Source: Hippophae tibetana
Lineage: Eukaryota > Streptophyta > Magnoliopsida > Rosales > Elaeagnaceae
Direction: 5' to 3'
Assembly (NCBI GenBank): GCA_037013495.1
Contig: CM072811.1
Location: 10,483,190-10,547,189 of the forward strand
DNA: 64,000 bases
Shown: one piece after another, positions 54,035 to 64,000 of the stretch
Layout: each line of letters starts with the position of its first letter
Position numbering within the stretch: position 1 is the stretch's first letter
Notes under the pieces: model-generated
What the model saw: the letters and a program-made list of their open reading frames with translations, nothing else
What the model was told of the DNA's origin: nothing
Databases searched by the model: none
Translations under genes and position numbers: made by a program

Positions 54035-54274
54035 CTGGATAGCGGCAGTTGCCGTGCCTATTACCGGTCTTGCAAACTCTTTCATTGTGGTTTCCCTAAT
54101 ATGTTGGTTTTCCTCCATTTCTTTTGGTTCTAGTAAAGGATTAAGACTTGGTTCTATGTTTGGCTCAAAAACAGGTTGATAGGTAGAATCCAGTTTTGTT
54201 GACACTTGTTTAAATTTATGAAATTTATTTACATATGGTGTAAGGGGGTTTCCTAAGGATCTCCTACCACGCAT
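54035..54274 (-). pseudogene. Partial first gag of element B
   Basis: The N-terminal part of the stand-alone Gag, corresponding to the first 80 or so residues of the 445-residue protein of element A (MRGRRSLGNPL start, KEMEENQ, ARPVIGTATAAIQL). It runs straight into satellite DNA. The rest of the protein is not in the window. It shows that the separate gag ORF is a family trait, not a peculiarity of element A. Confidence 0.85.
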
Positions 54275-54912
54275 AGACTATTGTAAACGTAAATTTAAAA
54301 CTCCTGTCAACAAAATAAAAAAATTTAGATAAAATTTACATGTTATTTTATACAAAACACTAAACAAAACTAGTTAAACCCTAAAAAAAAGAAAATTTTT
54401 TTTATTTTTTATTTTTTATTTTTTTTATTTTTTTTGTAACATAATTAGTATTAACCAAGAGTGCTCCCAGGAAAGAATGGTGGTGCAAACGGCTCCTTAA
54501 ATACCATTCTCCTAGCCAGAGCAACGTTCCCAGGAAAGACTAGTGGCACAAAGGCTTTCAAGAACTAGTCTCCTAGACAGAACTCCCTTAGATTTTTACT
54601 TTTCATGTTATTTAGTTAATTAGGTATAAATTCAAGTAATGTTTTTTTTTTTGGTTTTTTTTTTACTATTTATGAACGGTAAATTTTTTTACTTCAAATT
54701 TCAAATTTCTAAATTATTTTACAAAAAAAAAAAAAAAAAAAAAAAAAAATTATTATTTTTTTTATTTTTTATTTTTTATTTTTTTTTATTTTTTTATTTT
54801 TTTATTTTTTTATTATGAATTTTGAAATTTGATTATTATTAAAATATCACAATTATTTACAGCACAAAAATGTTTTTAAAATTTTGATAAATAATTTAAA
54901 AACGCTATTCCT
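54275..54912 (-). other. 5' leader of element B with two tandem hairpins
   Basis: Non-coding leader matching 12860-13465 of element A. The two hairpins are at 54530-54576 and 54467-54515. Their outer and 7-bp inner stems are unchanged relative to A, while differences fall in the loop and apical part. Long A and T homopolymer runs (about 54640-54660 and 54721-54815) differ in length from those of A. Confidence 0.7.
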
Positions 54913-54930
54913 TCCCCGGCAACGGCGCCA
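54913..54930 (-). other. Primer-binding site, tRNA-Asp type (element B)
   Basis: Identical to the site of element A: TGGCGCCGTTGCCGGGGA on the minus strand, 6 bases from the LTR end. Confidence 0.9.
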
Positions 54931-54936
54931 AAAACT

Positions 54937-56983
54937 TGATGAGCGAAAACCGGCATCGCCGATTCTTGCCAATACTTTGGTTTTAATATTTATAAAACTC
55001 TCGCAAGTGCACGAATCATTTCGTAGAAAATGATAAGTATACTCCCAAGGTCGATCTAAGGAAGGAATGTATGTGGTTTTTAACTTATTATTCAACCTTT
55101 TAAAAACGAAATTAAATCCTAAACATCCTGTCACGATAGTTTGGTTTTTGTGTTCCTAATCTAATAACATAAAATAAAACATATATACAGATTAATTAAA
55201 TATAATCTAAAATCATAAAAATAAACATAGATACAAATTCAAATAATTATCTAGAAATAAACATATATACGGATTCAATAAATGTTCATGCAAATTTTTA
55301 TCATTTGTATTAGCGGAGTATTTATGGATATAATAACTAAATTAATTATGCTTGCTCATATTAACTAGGTTATTAAAGATATAAATTGACATTTTATTGA
55401 TTCTCTCTTTTTTATATAAATACCACCTTTGGTGGGGTTAGATATTCTTTGTTAACTAAACAAATCAATTAACACCTATGGGTGGGGTTGATAACTAATA
55501 TGCTTAATTAAATTAATTCCTTTTTCTAAGAGATTGAAAATGAACCATTTAAATGCCACCTTTGGTGGGGTTAGACAGTTTAAACTTTATTCAAGGTGTC
55601 CAAATTAAACCTAAGAATTTAATTATCCGAGTACTAACTTTCAAGTTTTAAAACCACTATTGAAAACATGTTGTCAATACATTTTCTCATAATAATTCTT
55701 ATAAAAACTTTTGAAATAGAGTTTCACTCTAACTACCGGGCGATTGTACCAACAAATAAAAGAGCACTACTCTAAATTAGACCGGATAACTAAACCTTAA
55801 AATCTAATTTTCGGGTTTAAGTTTGTAATGAAAAATAATATATTTCTCTCTAACATTCTTAATATAAAATCTTGAATAAAAACAAAATCAATTCATTTTA
55901 AAGATTTTTACCTATTTAATATTTCGCAAGCATAACAACGTCGTTATTACATCATTTTTACTAAACAGCTAGCATAGTTAAATTTAACCACAGACAAGTT
56001 GAATATAACATGTAAGAATAAAGCATAAAAATAACTGTAAAGAAAATAAAATCCTTACAGAACTTCGACGCTATTCCCGTTGCTAGAAAACCTCCGAGCG
56101 GAATTTGCACTTCCATATATTGAATCAAAAAATCTAAATTATTACAAAAACATTACAAGTTCCTCTCAAAAAGAGAAGAACACTAAACCTAAGAGAATTG
56201 AACTAAAAACTAAGAGAAAAACTAAGAAAAGCTTAGAAACTTAGAAAGAAACTAAGAGAAACTAAAAACTAAGAAATGAGAGAAAGAAAGAAGAGAGAAG
56301 TGAGTTTTGAAGGTGTGATTTGAAGTGAATGGAAGGGGGGTATTTATAGGTGAGGATGGAGAGAAAAAATGAGTAAAAAAATGTTAAAAAAATATTAAAA
56401 AATGTAAAAACGCGTATTGGACTTGCTGATGTCATCAATGACGTCAGCATGACGTCACAGGGGCGGCTGCACGTGAAAAATGGGGCGAAAACGCGTTGGG
56501 CGCGCGGATGGGCGGCTGCTGGGCGCTGCGCGCGCGCGCTAGGGCTGTCGCTGCGCGCAGCTCGGCGCGCTGCGTTGCGCGCAGCTGGGCATGCCAGCGC
56601 GCGCGGGCGCGCGCGGGATGGGGCGCTGGGGCGCGGTTGGGCGCTGGGGCGCTGGGCTGCGCGCACGGCCGGGCTGCGACGCGCGATTTCCGTCTTTTTG
56701 ACATTTTTGACCTTTTCGACCCATTTCGTCCGATTTTTCCATGTTTGTTGACCTTTTCTCACTTATTTATTGATATATTTGTGATGTATTGCTTCAAATA
56801 TTCCTCTTTAAGTCTTTACATTGCGTTTTTAAGCCAAAATACCTGAAAAACAATAAAAATACCCGTGATTCCGAAAAAGACAAATTTATATAAATATATG
56901 ATAAAACATATAAATATATGTATTTTTAATCAATTAAGGTACATAAAATCATGGTTATTTTAGTGCTTTTTGAGCACTCATCA
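54937..56983 (-). repeat. LTR shared by elements B (as 5' LTR) and C (as 3' LTR)
   Basis: 2047 bp with TG...CA ends. Its left side joins a primer-binding site and leader; its right side joins a polypurine tract. Neither side shows a target duplication, so two internal regions share one LTR. It carries the same bZIP/G-box/TATA block, GC-rich block (about 56459-56700) and U5 hairpins. By eye it differs from the LTRs of A by a few per cent, more than those differ from each other. Confidence 0.93.
56341..56475 (-). promoter_or_regulatory. LTR promoter block of the shared LTR
   Basis: TATA box CTATAAATA (56341-56349), TGATGTCA (56427-56434), TGACGTCA (56439-56446 and 56450-56457) and G-box CACGTG (56470-56475), with the same spacing as in element A. 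The direction of transcription is into element B and then the satellite array at 54034. Confidence 0.65.
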
Positions 56984-56998
56984 CAACCCCCAACCAGC
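56984..56998 (-). other. Polypurine tract next to the 3' LTR (element C)
   Basis: GCTGGTTGGGGGTTG on the minus strand, directly abutting the LTR; the counterpart of 4058-4072. Confidence 0.85.
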
Positions 56999-57185
56999 TT
57001 CTTGCTAGTCTCTTAGCAAGAGAAGCGATAAAAGCTAAAAATTAAACTATCCTAAATCACTTTCGTGGATTGAAACGGTTGCATTTAGCCTATGCAACAA
57101 GCCGTTAAACCCCTAGGTTGCCCTAGTGGACGAGTTTGAGTCTCGTGAGGGTTTTCAGTAATGATACCCACAAACATTGAACTAA

Positions 57186-58180
57186 ATGTAAAGATAAAAA
57201 CAATCAAATCAAAAATTAAAATTACAACACAATCAAAAATTAATTTAAGAGTAAAAGAACACAACATATCACAAAAATATCTCATACTTTTTAATCTCTT
57301 TTAAGATCATAATTGAAATCTCAAGCATAAGTTATTTTAATCTCTTTAAACAATCATGATTTTATTATAATAATTAGTCGAAAATCATTTTCATATTTCA
57401 TTTCAAAAATGTATCAATTTAATTTTACCCAATTTCAGTGTCATGAATCAGTATTCGCTTCGACTCTATTCCTCACAAGTCAATACTCTCAAAGCACTGA
57501 ATCCTATGGGTTCAAACACTCATACTAATTTATATGCGAAAGAGTTGATGTATAGAAATGAACTAATATGTTCGCATATGTATAAAGAATAAAGGCTCAA
57601 AGTGTTATTTTAACATTGATCTCATGAAAGGAATCGAATGTATAAATTATAAAGATATCATATACAAAAATTATTTTCATGCATAAATCAAACTCATTAA
57701 GAAAGAATTTCAAGATATATGCTTTAACAAATGAAGAAATTGCAATGACTTTTTAGGGAATTACTTCCTATATCTTTCTTTTGTAATTAGCCTTTACTCA
57801 CAACTTTGTAGGCAATGTGGGTCATAGTATGTAGATGATACTATTTTTTTATCTCTCTATTTTTTTTTTTTTTTTTTTTTTTTTAGAGAGTCAACCCATG
57901 TACAGATTGTACATTTTTTTGGATTTTGGTGAGTGGTTAATTTTTTTGGCTTTTCTGTTTGATCTTGGTTTAGGTAACCCCAGATATGTCTTTTTGTTTT
58001 TGTAACAGTCATGCATAAATGAGATATAAGCATATACTATCAATTTCTACTCAAATCATTTAATCTAAGCAAAAATAATAATCAAAAATATATGATACTC
58101 TATTAAGATGAGAAAAAAATTCATACATTCAATGCTAATACCTATAGAGATCATCTAAACTTTTTGAATAAATAAGAAAT
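57186..58180 (-). repeat. 3' untranslated region homologous to the satellite unit (element C)
   Basis: Corresponds to 4260-5310 of element A and aligns in order with a full satellite unit, as described there. It differs from A mainly in the T-rich tract (about 57860-57885, a plain T run here, TAT repeats in A). Both elements carry the same diverged version, so the link to the satellite predates both copies. No gene is evident; the 66- and 61-residue ORFs are not convincing. Confidence 0.85.
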
Positions 58181-58803
58181 GTGTTTGGAGTAGAAAAAAT
58201 ATATATTTCACTCTGAATAAAAGAAATTAGGCTCAAATTATATCTCACAAGGGTAGTCTCCACTAAAAAAAATTCATAAACACCGATTTTGGGTTTAATA
58301 TAATTTCCACATTTTATCAAGAAATACTAGTTATGACAAAAACTAACTAATTATCAAAAATAATTACAAAATATTTCATGATATGTTTTCAAAAATTAAT
58401 CTAACAGTACCAAAGACTTTAACTATTTACTTAAATTTGATTTAAAGATATGATACATTTTTGTGATAATTTTTTTTTTTTTATATATAGCATGGTAACT
58501 TTTCACCACCCCCAACCTAGAACTTACATTGTCCTCAATGTAACAACTGCAAATTAAAGATAAAGAGAAAAGAGGAGAAAGATTACCTATTTCTTGAGAA
58601 TGTGTAAGTAGTAATGAAGAAATGCAGGTGCATCCATCATATTCATCATTAAAGTGTATACAGACAGATCGCTGTGAACTTCTAACATCTCAACAAATAT
58701 TTTAGTTTTAACAATTTTAAAAATTATTCACATACAAGTAAACTAAAATAAACAATAAAATTAAGTAAATAAAACAAATAACAAAAAAAAAATTACCTAA
58801 CAT
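58181..58803 (-). other. Remaining 3' non-coding region of element C with internal polypurine-like tract
   Basis: Holds the hairpin TTACATTG-AGGA-CAATGTAA (58524-58543) and the G-rich tract (58504-58516), as in element A. I see nothing else of note. Confidence 0.6.
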
Positions 58804-58851
58804 GATGGGTTGCCTCCCATCCAGCGCTTAGTTTAACGTCTTAGCAAGACG
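58804..58851 (-). other. Double hairpin after the gag-pol stop codon (element C)
   Basis: CGTCTT/AAGACG at 58837-58851 and GATGGG/CCCATC at 58804-58821, identical in stems, loops and order to 5945-5992. Confidence 0.65.
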
Positions 58852-58864
58852 TATCTTTTTGGTG

Positions 58865-61800
58865 CTAAGGGTTACTCAGCCAAATGCAATCCATTTCAGC
58901 AATGTTGTTTGGTTCTTCCACATAAGGCTTGACACGATGGCCATTAACTTTGAACGTTTTTTTGTGTCTTGGAGTCCAATAGTTCTACTACTCCATGTTC
59001 AGATACCTGAACTATTTTGAATGGTCCATCCCATCTTGATCTTAGCTTTCCTGGAAACAATCTCAAACGAGAGTTAAATAAAAGAACTTTCATTCCAGGG
59101 TGAAGAGTCTTAGGAACTAGCCTCTTGTCATGATAGCGCTTAGTACGCTCCTTGTATAATTTGGCATTCTCATAGGCTTCATTCCTAATTTCTTCCAACT
59201 CATGAAGCTGGAGTACTCGTTTTTCACCTGCTTTATCTAAATCCATGTTTAGCTCTTTAATTGCCCAATAAGCCTTGTGTTCAAGTTCAACTGGAAGGTG
59301 GCACGCTTTCCCAAAGATTAACCGGTAAGGGCTCATCCCAATAGGTGTTTTGTAAGCGGTGCGGTATGCCCATAAGGCATCATTTAACTTAAATGCCCAA
59401 TCCTTCCTTGAAGGACGCACAGTGCGTTCCAGTATTCCCTTGATTTGCCTATTACTTACTTCCACTAATCCGGAAGTTTGAGGATGATATGGAGTAGCTA
59501 CCTTATGTGTGATGTTGTACTTGTTTAGTACTCCATCAAAGAGTTTGTTACAAAAATGGCTACCTCCATCACTTATTATAGCTCTAGGCGTTCCGAACCT
59601 ACTGAATATGAAATCTTTCAAGAATTTCACAACAACATTAGCATCATTGGTTTTGGTGGGGATAGCTTCTACCCACTTGGACACATAATCCACAGCAACC
59701 AAAATGTATTGAAAACCATTAGATGGGGGAAAAGGACCCATAAAGTCAATCCCCCATACGTCAAAGAGTTCAACAACTAAATTAGATGTCAAAGGCATTT
59801 CATCTCTTTTGCTTATGTTTCCTGTTCTTTGACATCTATCACATTGTGCACAAAACATATGAGCATCTTTAAAAAGAGTGGGCCAAAAGAATCCAGACTG
59901 TAATATCTTACGGGCTGTCTTTTCTCCTCCAAAATGACCCCCACAATGAAGTTCATGACAAAAAGTCAGAATGCTCTTATGTTCTTCTTCAGGTACACAT
60001 CTCCGGATGACTTGATCTTGACCAATCTTGTATAAATAAGGGTCATCCCAGAAATAGTCCTTAATAGTTTTAAAAAACCTTTTCTTCTCCTGATATGAAG
60101 TGTTAGGTCGCAAAACACCAGTGGCAAGATAGTTTACAATATCAGCGTACCATGGGTTCGGACCTATGAAAAATAACTGTTCATCAGGAAAGGTTTCAAC
60201 TATATCGTCATTACTCTCATCTTTAAGAGAATTAAAGTCAGAAATCAACCTAGACAAATGGTCAGCTACTAAGTTTTCACTGCCTTTCTTATCCTTGATT
60301 TCTAGGTCAAATTCTTGTAAGAGTAAGACCCACCTGATTAACCTTGGCTTGGCATTTGGTTTACTTAATAGGTATCTTAAAGCAGCATGATCAGAATGCA
60401 CAATCACTTTAGATCCTACTAAATAAGACCGAAATTTGTCTAAAGAGAATACTATAGCCAAGAATTCCTTTTCAGTGGTGGTGTAATTCATCTGGGCATC
60501 ATTGAGTGTTTTGCTAGCATAGTAGATGACATGTAAACGCTTTTCCACTCTTTGTCCCAGGACTGCTCCTATTGCATAATCAGAAGCGTCACACATTATT
60601 TCAAAGGGTAAAGACCAGTTTGGTGCCATTATAACAGGGGTAGATGTGAGTTTATCTTTCAAGGTATTAAAGGAGGTAAGGCAGTCATTGTTGAAATCAA
60701 AATCAGCATCTTTGGATAGCAAGTTACATAATGGACGACTTATTTTAGAGAAATCTTTAATAAATCGTCTGTAGAATCCTGCATGTCCCAAGAAGCTTCT
60801 TATCCCCTTCACAGATGTAGGGGGAGGTAGTTTGGATATCAATTCAACTTTTGCCTTATCAACTTCAATACCCTTGTTTGAAATTATATGTCCTAAAACT
60901 ATCCCTTGTTGAACCATAAAATGACTTTTCTCCCAACTAAGGGTTAGATTGCATTCAATGCATCTTTCTAAAACCAAAGTCAATTTATGTAAGCAATCAT
61001 CAAATGAGTTCCCAAAGACAGAGAAATCGTCCATGAAAATCTCAATGAATTTTTCCACCATGTCCGAGAAAATGGATATCATGCATCTCTGGAACGTGGC
61101 AGGGGCATTGCATAACCCAAATGGCATTCTGCGAAAAGCAAATGTCCCAAAAGGACATGTAAATGTGGTCTTTTCCTGATCTTCTGGTGCTATGGGTACT
61201 TGATAATATCCAGACAGTCCATCCAAAAAACAGTAAAATTCGTGCCCAGCTAATCTTTCCAACATTTGATCAATGAATGGAAGAGGAAAGTGATCCTTTT
61301 TCGTATATAAATTTAGTTTCCTAAAATCTATACACATTCTCCATCCAGTGATTATTCTAGTGGGCACTAATTCACTTTTGTCATTCTTAACAACTGTTAT
61401 CCCAGATTTCTTTGGTACCACATGCACTGGACTAACCCACTTACTATCTGCAATAGGGTAGATAATCCCTTCTTCTAATAATTTAAGAATTTCCTTCTTA
61501 ACTACCTCTTGCATGTTTGGGTTTAGTCCTCTTTGGGCCTCTCGTACAGGTTTAGCACCGTCCTCCAAGTTGATCTTGTGCATACACATTGTTGGACTAA
61601 TGCCTCTTATATCCCCTATACTCCAACCTATAGATTTCTTAAACTGTTTAAGCACTTTGATGAGTTCCTTTTCTTGTGGTTTGGTCAAGGTTGAAGAAAT
61701 TATCACTGGATAAGTTTCCCCTTCTCCCAAAAACACATATTTTAAGTGCTCAGGTAAGTCTTTGAGTTCAAGTTCAGGTGGATTGGCCTCTTTAATAGAT

Positions 61801-64000
61801 GAAGAACTGGGTAGATTTAAAAGTGTACTAGATTTTGTCATCACTTCATTATTGTCTAGTTGTTCAAGGTACCCCTTTATTTCCTCATCTACATCTTCTT
61901 CAACCTTTTCAAGTGTAAGAACGGTTTCAAGCTTGTCTTCTATTCTGGTTCGGAAAAAGGTGTTTTGGACAAGATTATCCAAAGGATCAACATCGAATAT
62001 TTCATCGATGGCAGAAATAGAAGGGAAAGGTGAAGAATCAAAAACTTTAAAATGAACAGTCTCTCCTAAGACTGTCATTGTCAAATTTCCATCTTGGACA
62101 TCAATAATAGTTTTAGTAGTTGCCATAAATGGTCTACCAAGCAATATTGTGTGCTCTCTGTCCAATGCTGGATTTTCTTGCATATCCAGAACCACAAAGT
62201 CAACAGGTATTATCAGTTTGTCTACCTGTACCAAAACATCCTCAACTATTCCCTCTGGATATTTAAGAGATCTATCTGCAAGTTGAAGGGACATAGTTGT
62301 GGGTTTTAAATCCCCTAGATTGAGTTGTAAGAATATAGAGTAGGGCATCAAATTTATACTAGCACCTAAATCAAGCATTGCTTTAGCAACCTTCTTATCC
62401 CCCATAGTTATGTTTATAATAAAACTTCCAGGGTCTTTCAACTTAGGGGGTAGTTTGTGCTGAAGTACAGCGCTAGAAATTTCTGATACTACTACTCGTT
62501 CATTCTGTTCATACCTCCTTTTCTTAGTGTTCAATTCTTTGAAAAACTTGGCATATGAGGGCACATTCATGATCACTTCTAATAGTGGTAAATTGATATT
62601 TACTTTAGAGAGCATATTAAAAAGATCATTGAATTGCTTATCTTGTTTGGATTCTTTCAACCGGTGGGGAAAAGGTACTTGTATCTGGTGTGGTTCTGTT
62701 GTCTTTTGAATTTTGGGGGTGTCAGATGACCCCCCAATGAGTTTTTCAGAAGGCTTGTTAAGTTTAACACTTGTCTCTCCTTTTTGCGAGATTAGAATAT
62801 CGCCTTCTTTGTTACCGGAACTACAAGGTAGATTGTTAGAGATTTCAGGTAAACTGGTATTGACTACCTTACCACTTCGAAGGGTTCTAACATCCTTTGC
62901 TTGTTCTGGTTGACTGGGCAACTTTCCTGGTTCTTTCTTTTGCATTTGTTCAGCCAGTTGCCCAACTTTAGATTCAATCCTTTTAACCGAAGCATCCATG
63001 GTGTTCAACCTTTGATTAGTCATCAATTGGTTGTCACGACTAACTTGAATAAAAGCATTCAAGCTATCTTCTAAGGTTGGCTTAAAAGATTGGCTTGGTG
63101 GGTAAGGGTGGTTGTTATCTGACCTTAGTGTTGGATATTGGGTGTAGGCTGGGTGATTATAGGTGTTTGGATGATATCTTTGAAAAGATTGAACTTCCTC
63201 TATGGCATCGACACTAGAATCACAAGTATTTGAACAATTATGAGTACCATGCCCAATTGAACAACACACTTCACATACCTCTTGATTTGAAATTTGGTGG
63301 GAAGTGAGGAATTTCACTTGTTTAGTCAATTCAGCAAGTTGCAAGGTTATCTCATTATCAGAGCCGACTTCATTGACCTTTGCTTTCCTTCTACCACCTC
63401 TTTGTTGGGAATTAGAACCCAACAGCTCATAAAGATTATAGGTTTCCTCTGCGGTCTTTTCTCCTACAGCACCTCCAGCAGCATTATCAACCATGTATTG
63501 ACTCTGTAGTGTCAATCCATCATAAAAGAATTGGTTTTGTAGCTGTAAGGGAAAGCTATGATTTTGACATTGAATGAAAAGGAGTTTGAATCGTTCCCAA
63601 GCTTCATGAAAGGGCTCTTCATTCATTTGAGAAAATGTTGCTATCTTTGTTCTTAGATCAACAGTCTTTTGATGGGAATAGAACCTACCCATAAAAATTT
63701 CATAGACTGCCTCCCAAGTTTTAAGAGAACCTGACTGTAGAGTAATGAACCATGACCAAGCTTTATCTTTGAGAGTGTAAGGAAAACACCTCATCCTAAG
63801 TTGATCTTCATTAATTGCATGTAGTGGAAAGGTTTGGACAATAGCATAGAATTCTCGAATGAAATGCAAAGGGTCTTCATTAGGGATACCGTAAAAGGAA
63901 GGCAACAAAGAATAATGAATCTTTTTCAATTCATAATTCCTTGCAGCCTCTTGTAATTGGATACCGGAAGTTACATTGCCAATGATTGGCATTGTATATT
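58865..64000 (-). pseudogene. Gag-pol of element C, partial at the window edge
   Basis: Closely matches the 1723-residue gag-pol of element A over its whole visible length, with the same domain order: gag, zinc knuckle, DLGAS protease, FMDD reverse transcriptase, RNase H, HHCC and DD35E integrase. The reading frame is open over more than 1,600 residues, and by eye there is about one break. The coding start expected from element A lies just outside the window. Close similarity to A marks both as members of one recently active family. I treat it as a near-complete fossil copy. Confidence 0.85.

Larger units (their letters stand above)
54035..56983 (-). mobile_element. Fragment of a second Athila-type element (element B), 5' part
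   Basis: In plus-strand order: part of the first gag ORF (to 54274), leader with both hairpins, tRNA-Asp primer site and a full LTR acting as its 5' LTR. It corresponds to 12620-15499 of element A at clearly lower identity than the two LTRs of A have to each other. It is a broken fossil: satellite DNA borders it directly on the left, and nothing of its remaining internal region is in the window. Confidence 0.9.
54937..64000 (-). mobile_element. Third Athila-type element (element C), 3' part, runs off the window
   Basis: Plus-strand order: 3' LTR, terminal polypurine tract, satellite-like 3' untranslated region, internal polypurine-like tract, double hairpin and nearly all of gag-pol. It is collinear with 2016-11177 of element A and very similar to it. 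The remainder, including its first gag, leader and 5' LTR, lies beyond 64000. As far as seen it looks nearly whole, with about one break in the coding part. Confidence 0.9.

Noticed and set aside
53990-54274. A 94-residue ORF fusing the gag start of element B to satellite sequence
   Set aside because: A chance read-through across the array junction; only the gag-derived part is listed, as a fragment.
54853-55134. A 93-residue minus-strand ORF
   Set aside because: It spans the LTR end and the primer-binding site, which are non-coding functional sites.

Overview
The window is plant nuclear heterochromatin, most likely from a flowering plant and probably pericentromeric. Three things point there: Athila-type Ty3/gypsy elements, a primer-binding site matching plant tRNA-Asp, and a very AT-rich satellite of about 955 bp. 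I see no host gene, tRNA gene, rRNA gene or CRISPR array. The species cannot be read from the sequence.

Layout. Positions 1-2015 and 15505-54034 are one head-to-tail satellite array of about 42 units. It is interrupted by a complete, young Athila-type element (element A, 2016-15499, minus strand) with a 5-bp target duplication ACTAT. The right part of the array has higher-order structure: dimers of about 1.91 kb, clearest at 35.1-46.6 kb, then trimers of about 2.87 kb up to the array edge. At 54032-54034 the array stops inside a hairpin and joins a fragment of a second element (B: part of gag, leader and primer-binding site). The LTR at 54937-56983 serves both as the 5' LTR of B and as the 3' LTR of a third element (C), which runs off the window at 64000. 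All elements lie on the minus strand.

Element anatomy (minus-strand order): 5' LTR with a bZIP-site cluster, TATA box and GC-rich block; tRNA-Asp primer site; leader with two tandem covarying hairpins; a first gag ORF (445 aa); a spacer with a double hairpin; a gag-pol ORF (1723 aa) with a second, related gag domain, then protease, reverse transcriptase, RNase H and integrase; a second copy of the double hairpin; a hairpin plus G-rich tract that looks like an internal polypurine tract; a 3' untranslated region of about 1.6 kb; the terminal polypurine tract; and the 3' LTR. No env-like ORF is evident.

Main finding. The whole satellite unit is collinear with about 1.05 kb of the 3' untranslated region of elements A and C, at clearly lower identity than the units have to each other. 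The simplest reading is that the satellite grew from an Athila 3' untranslated region, was homogenised into dimer and trimer arrays, and was later invaded by a living relative of its own source.
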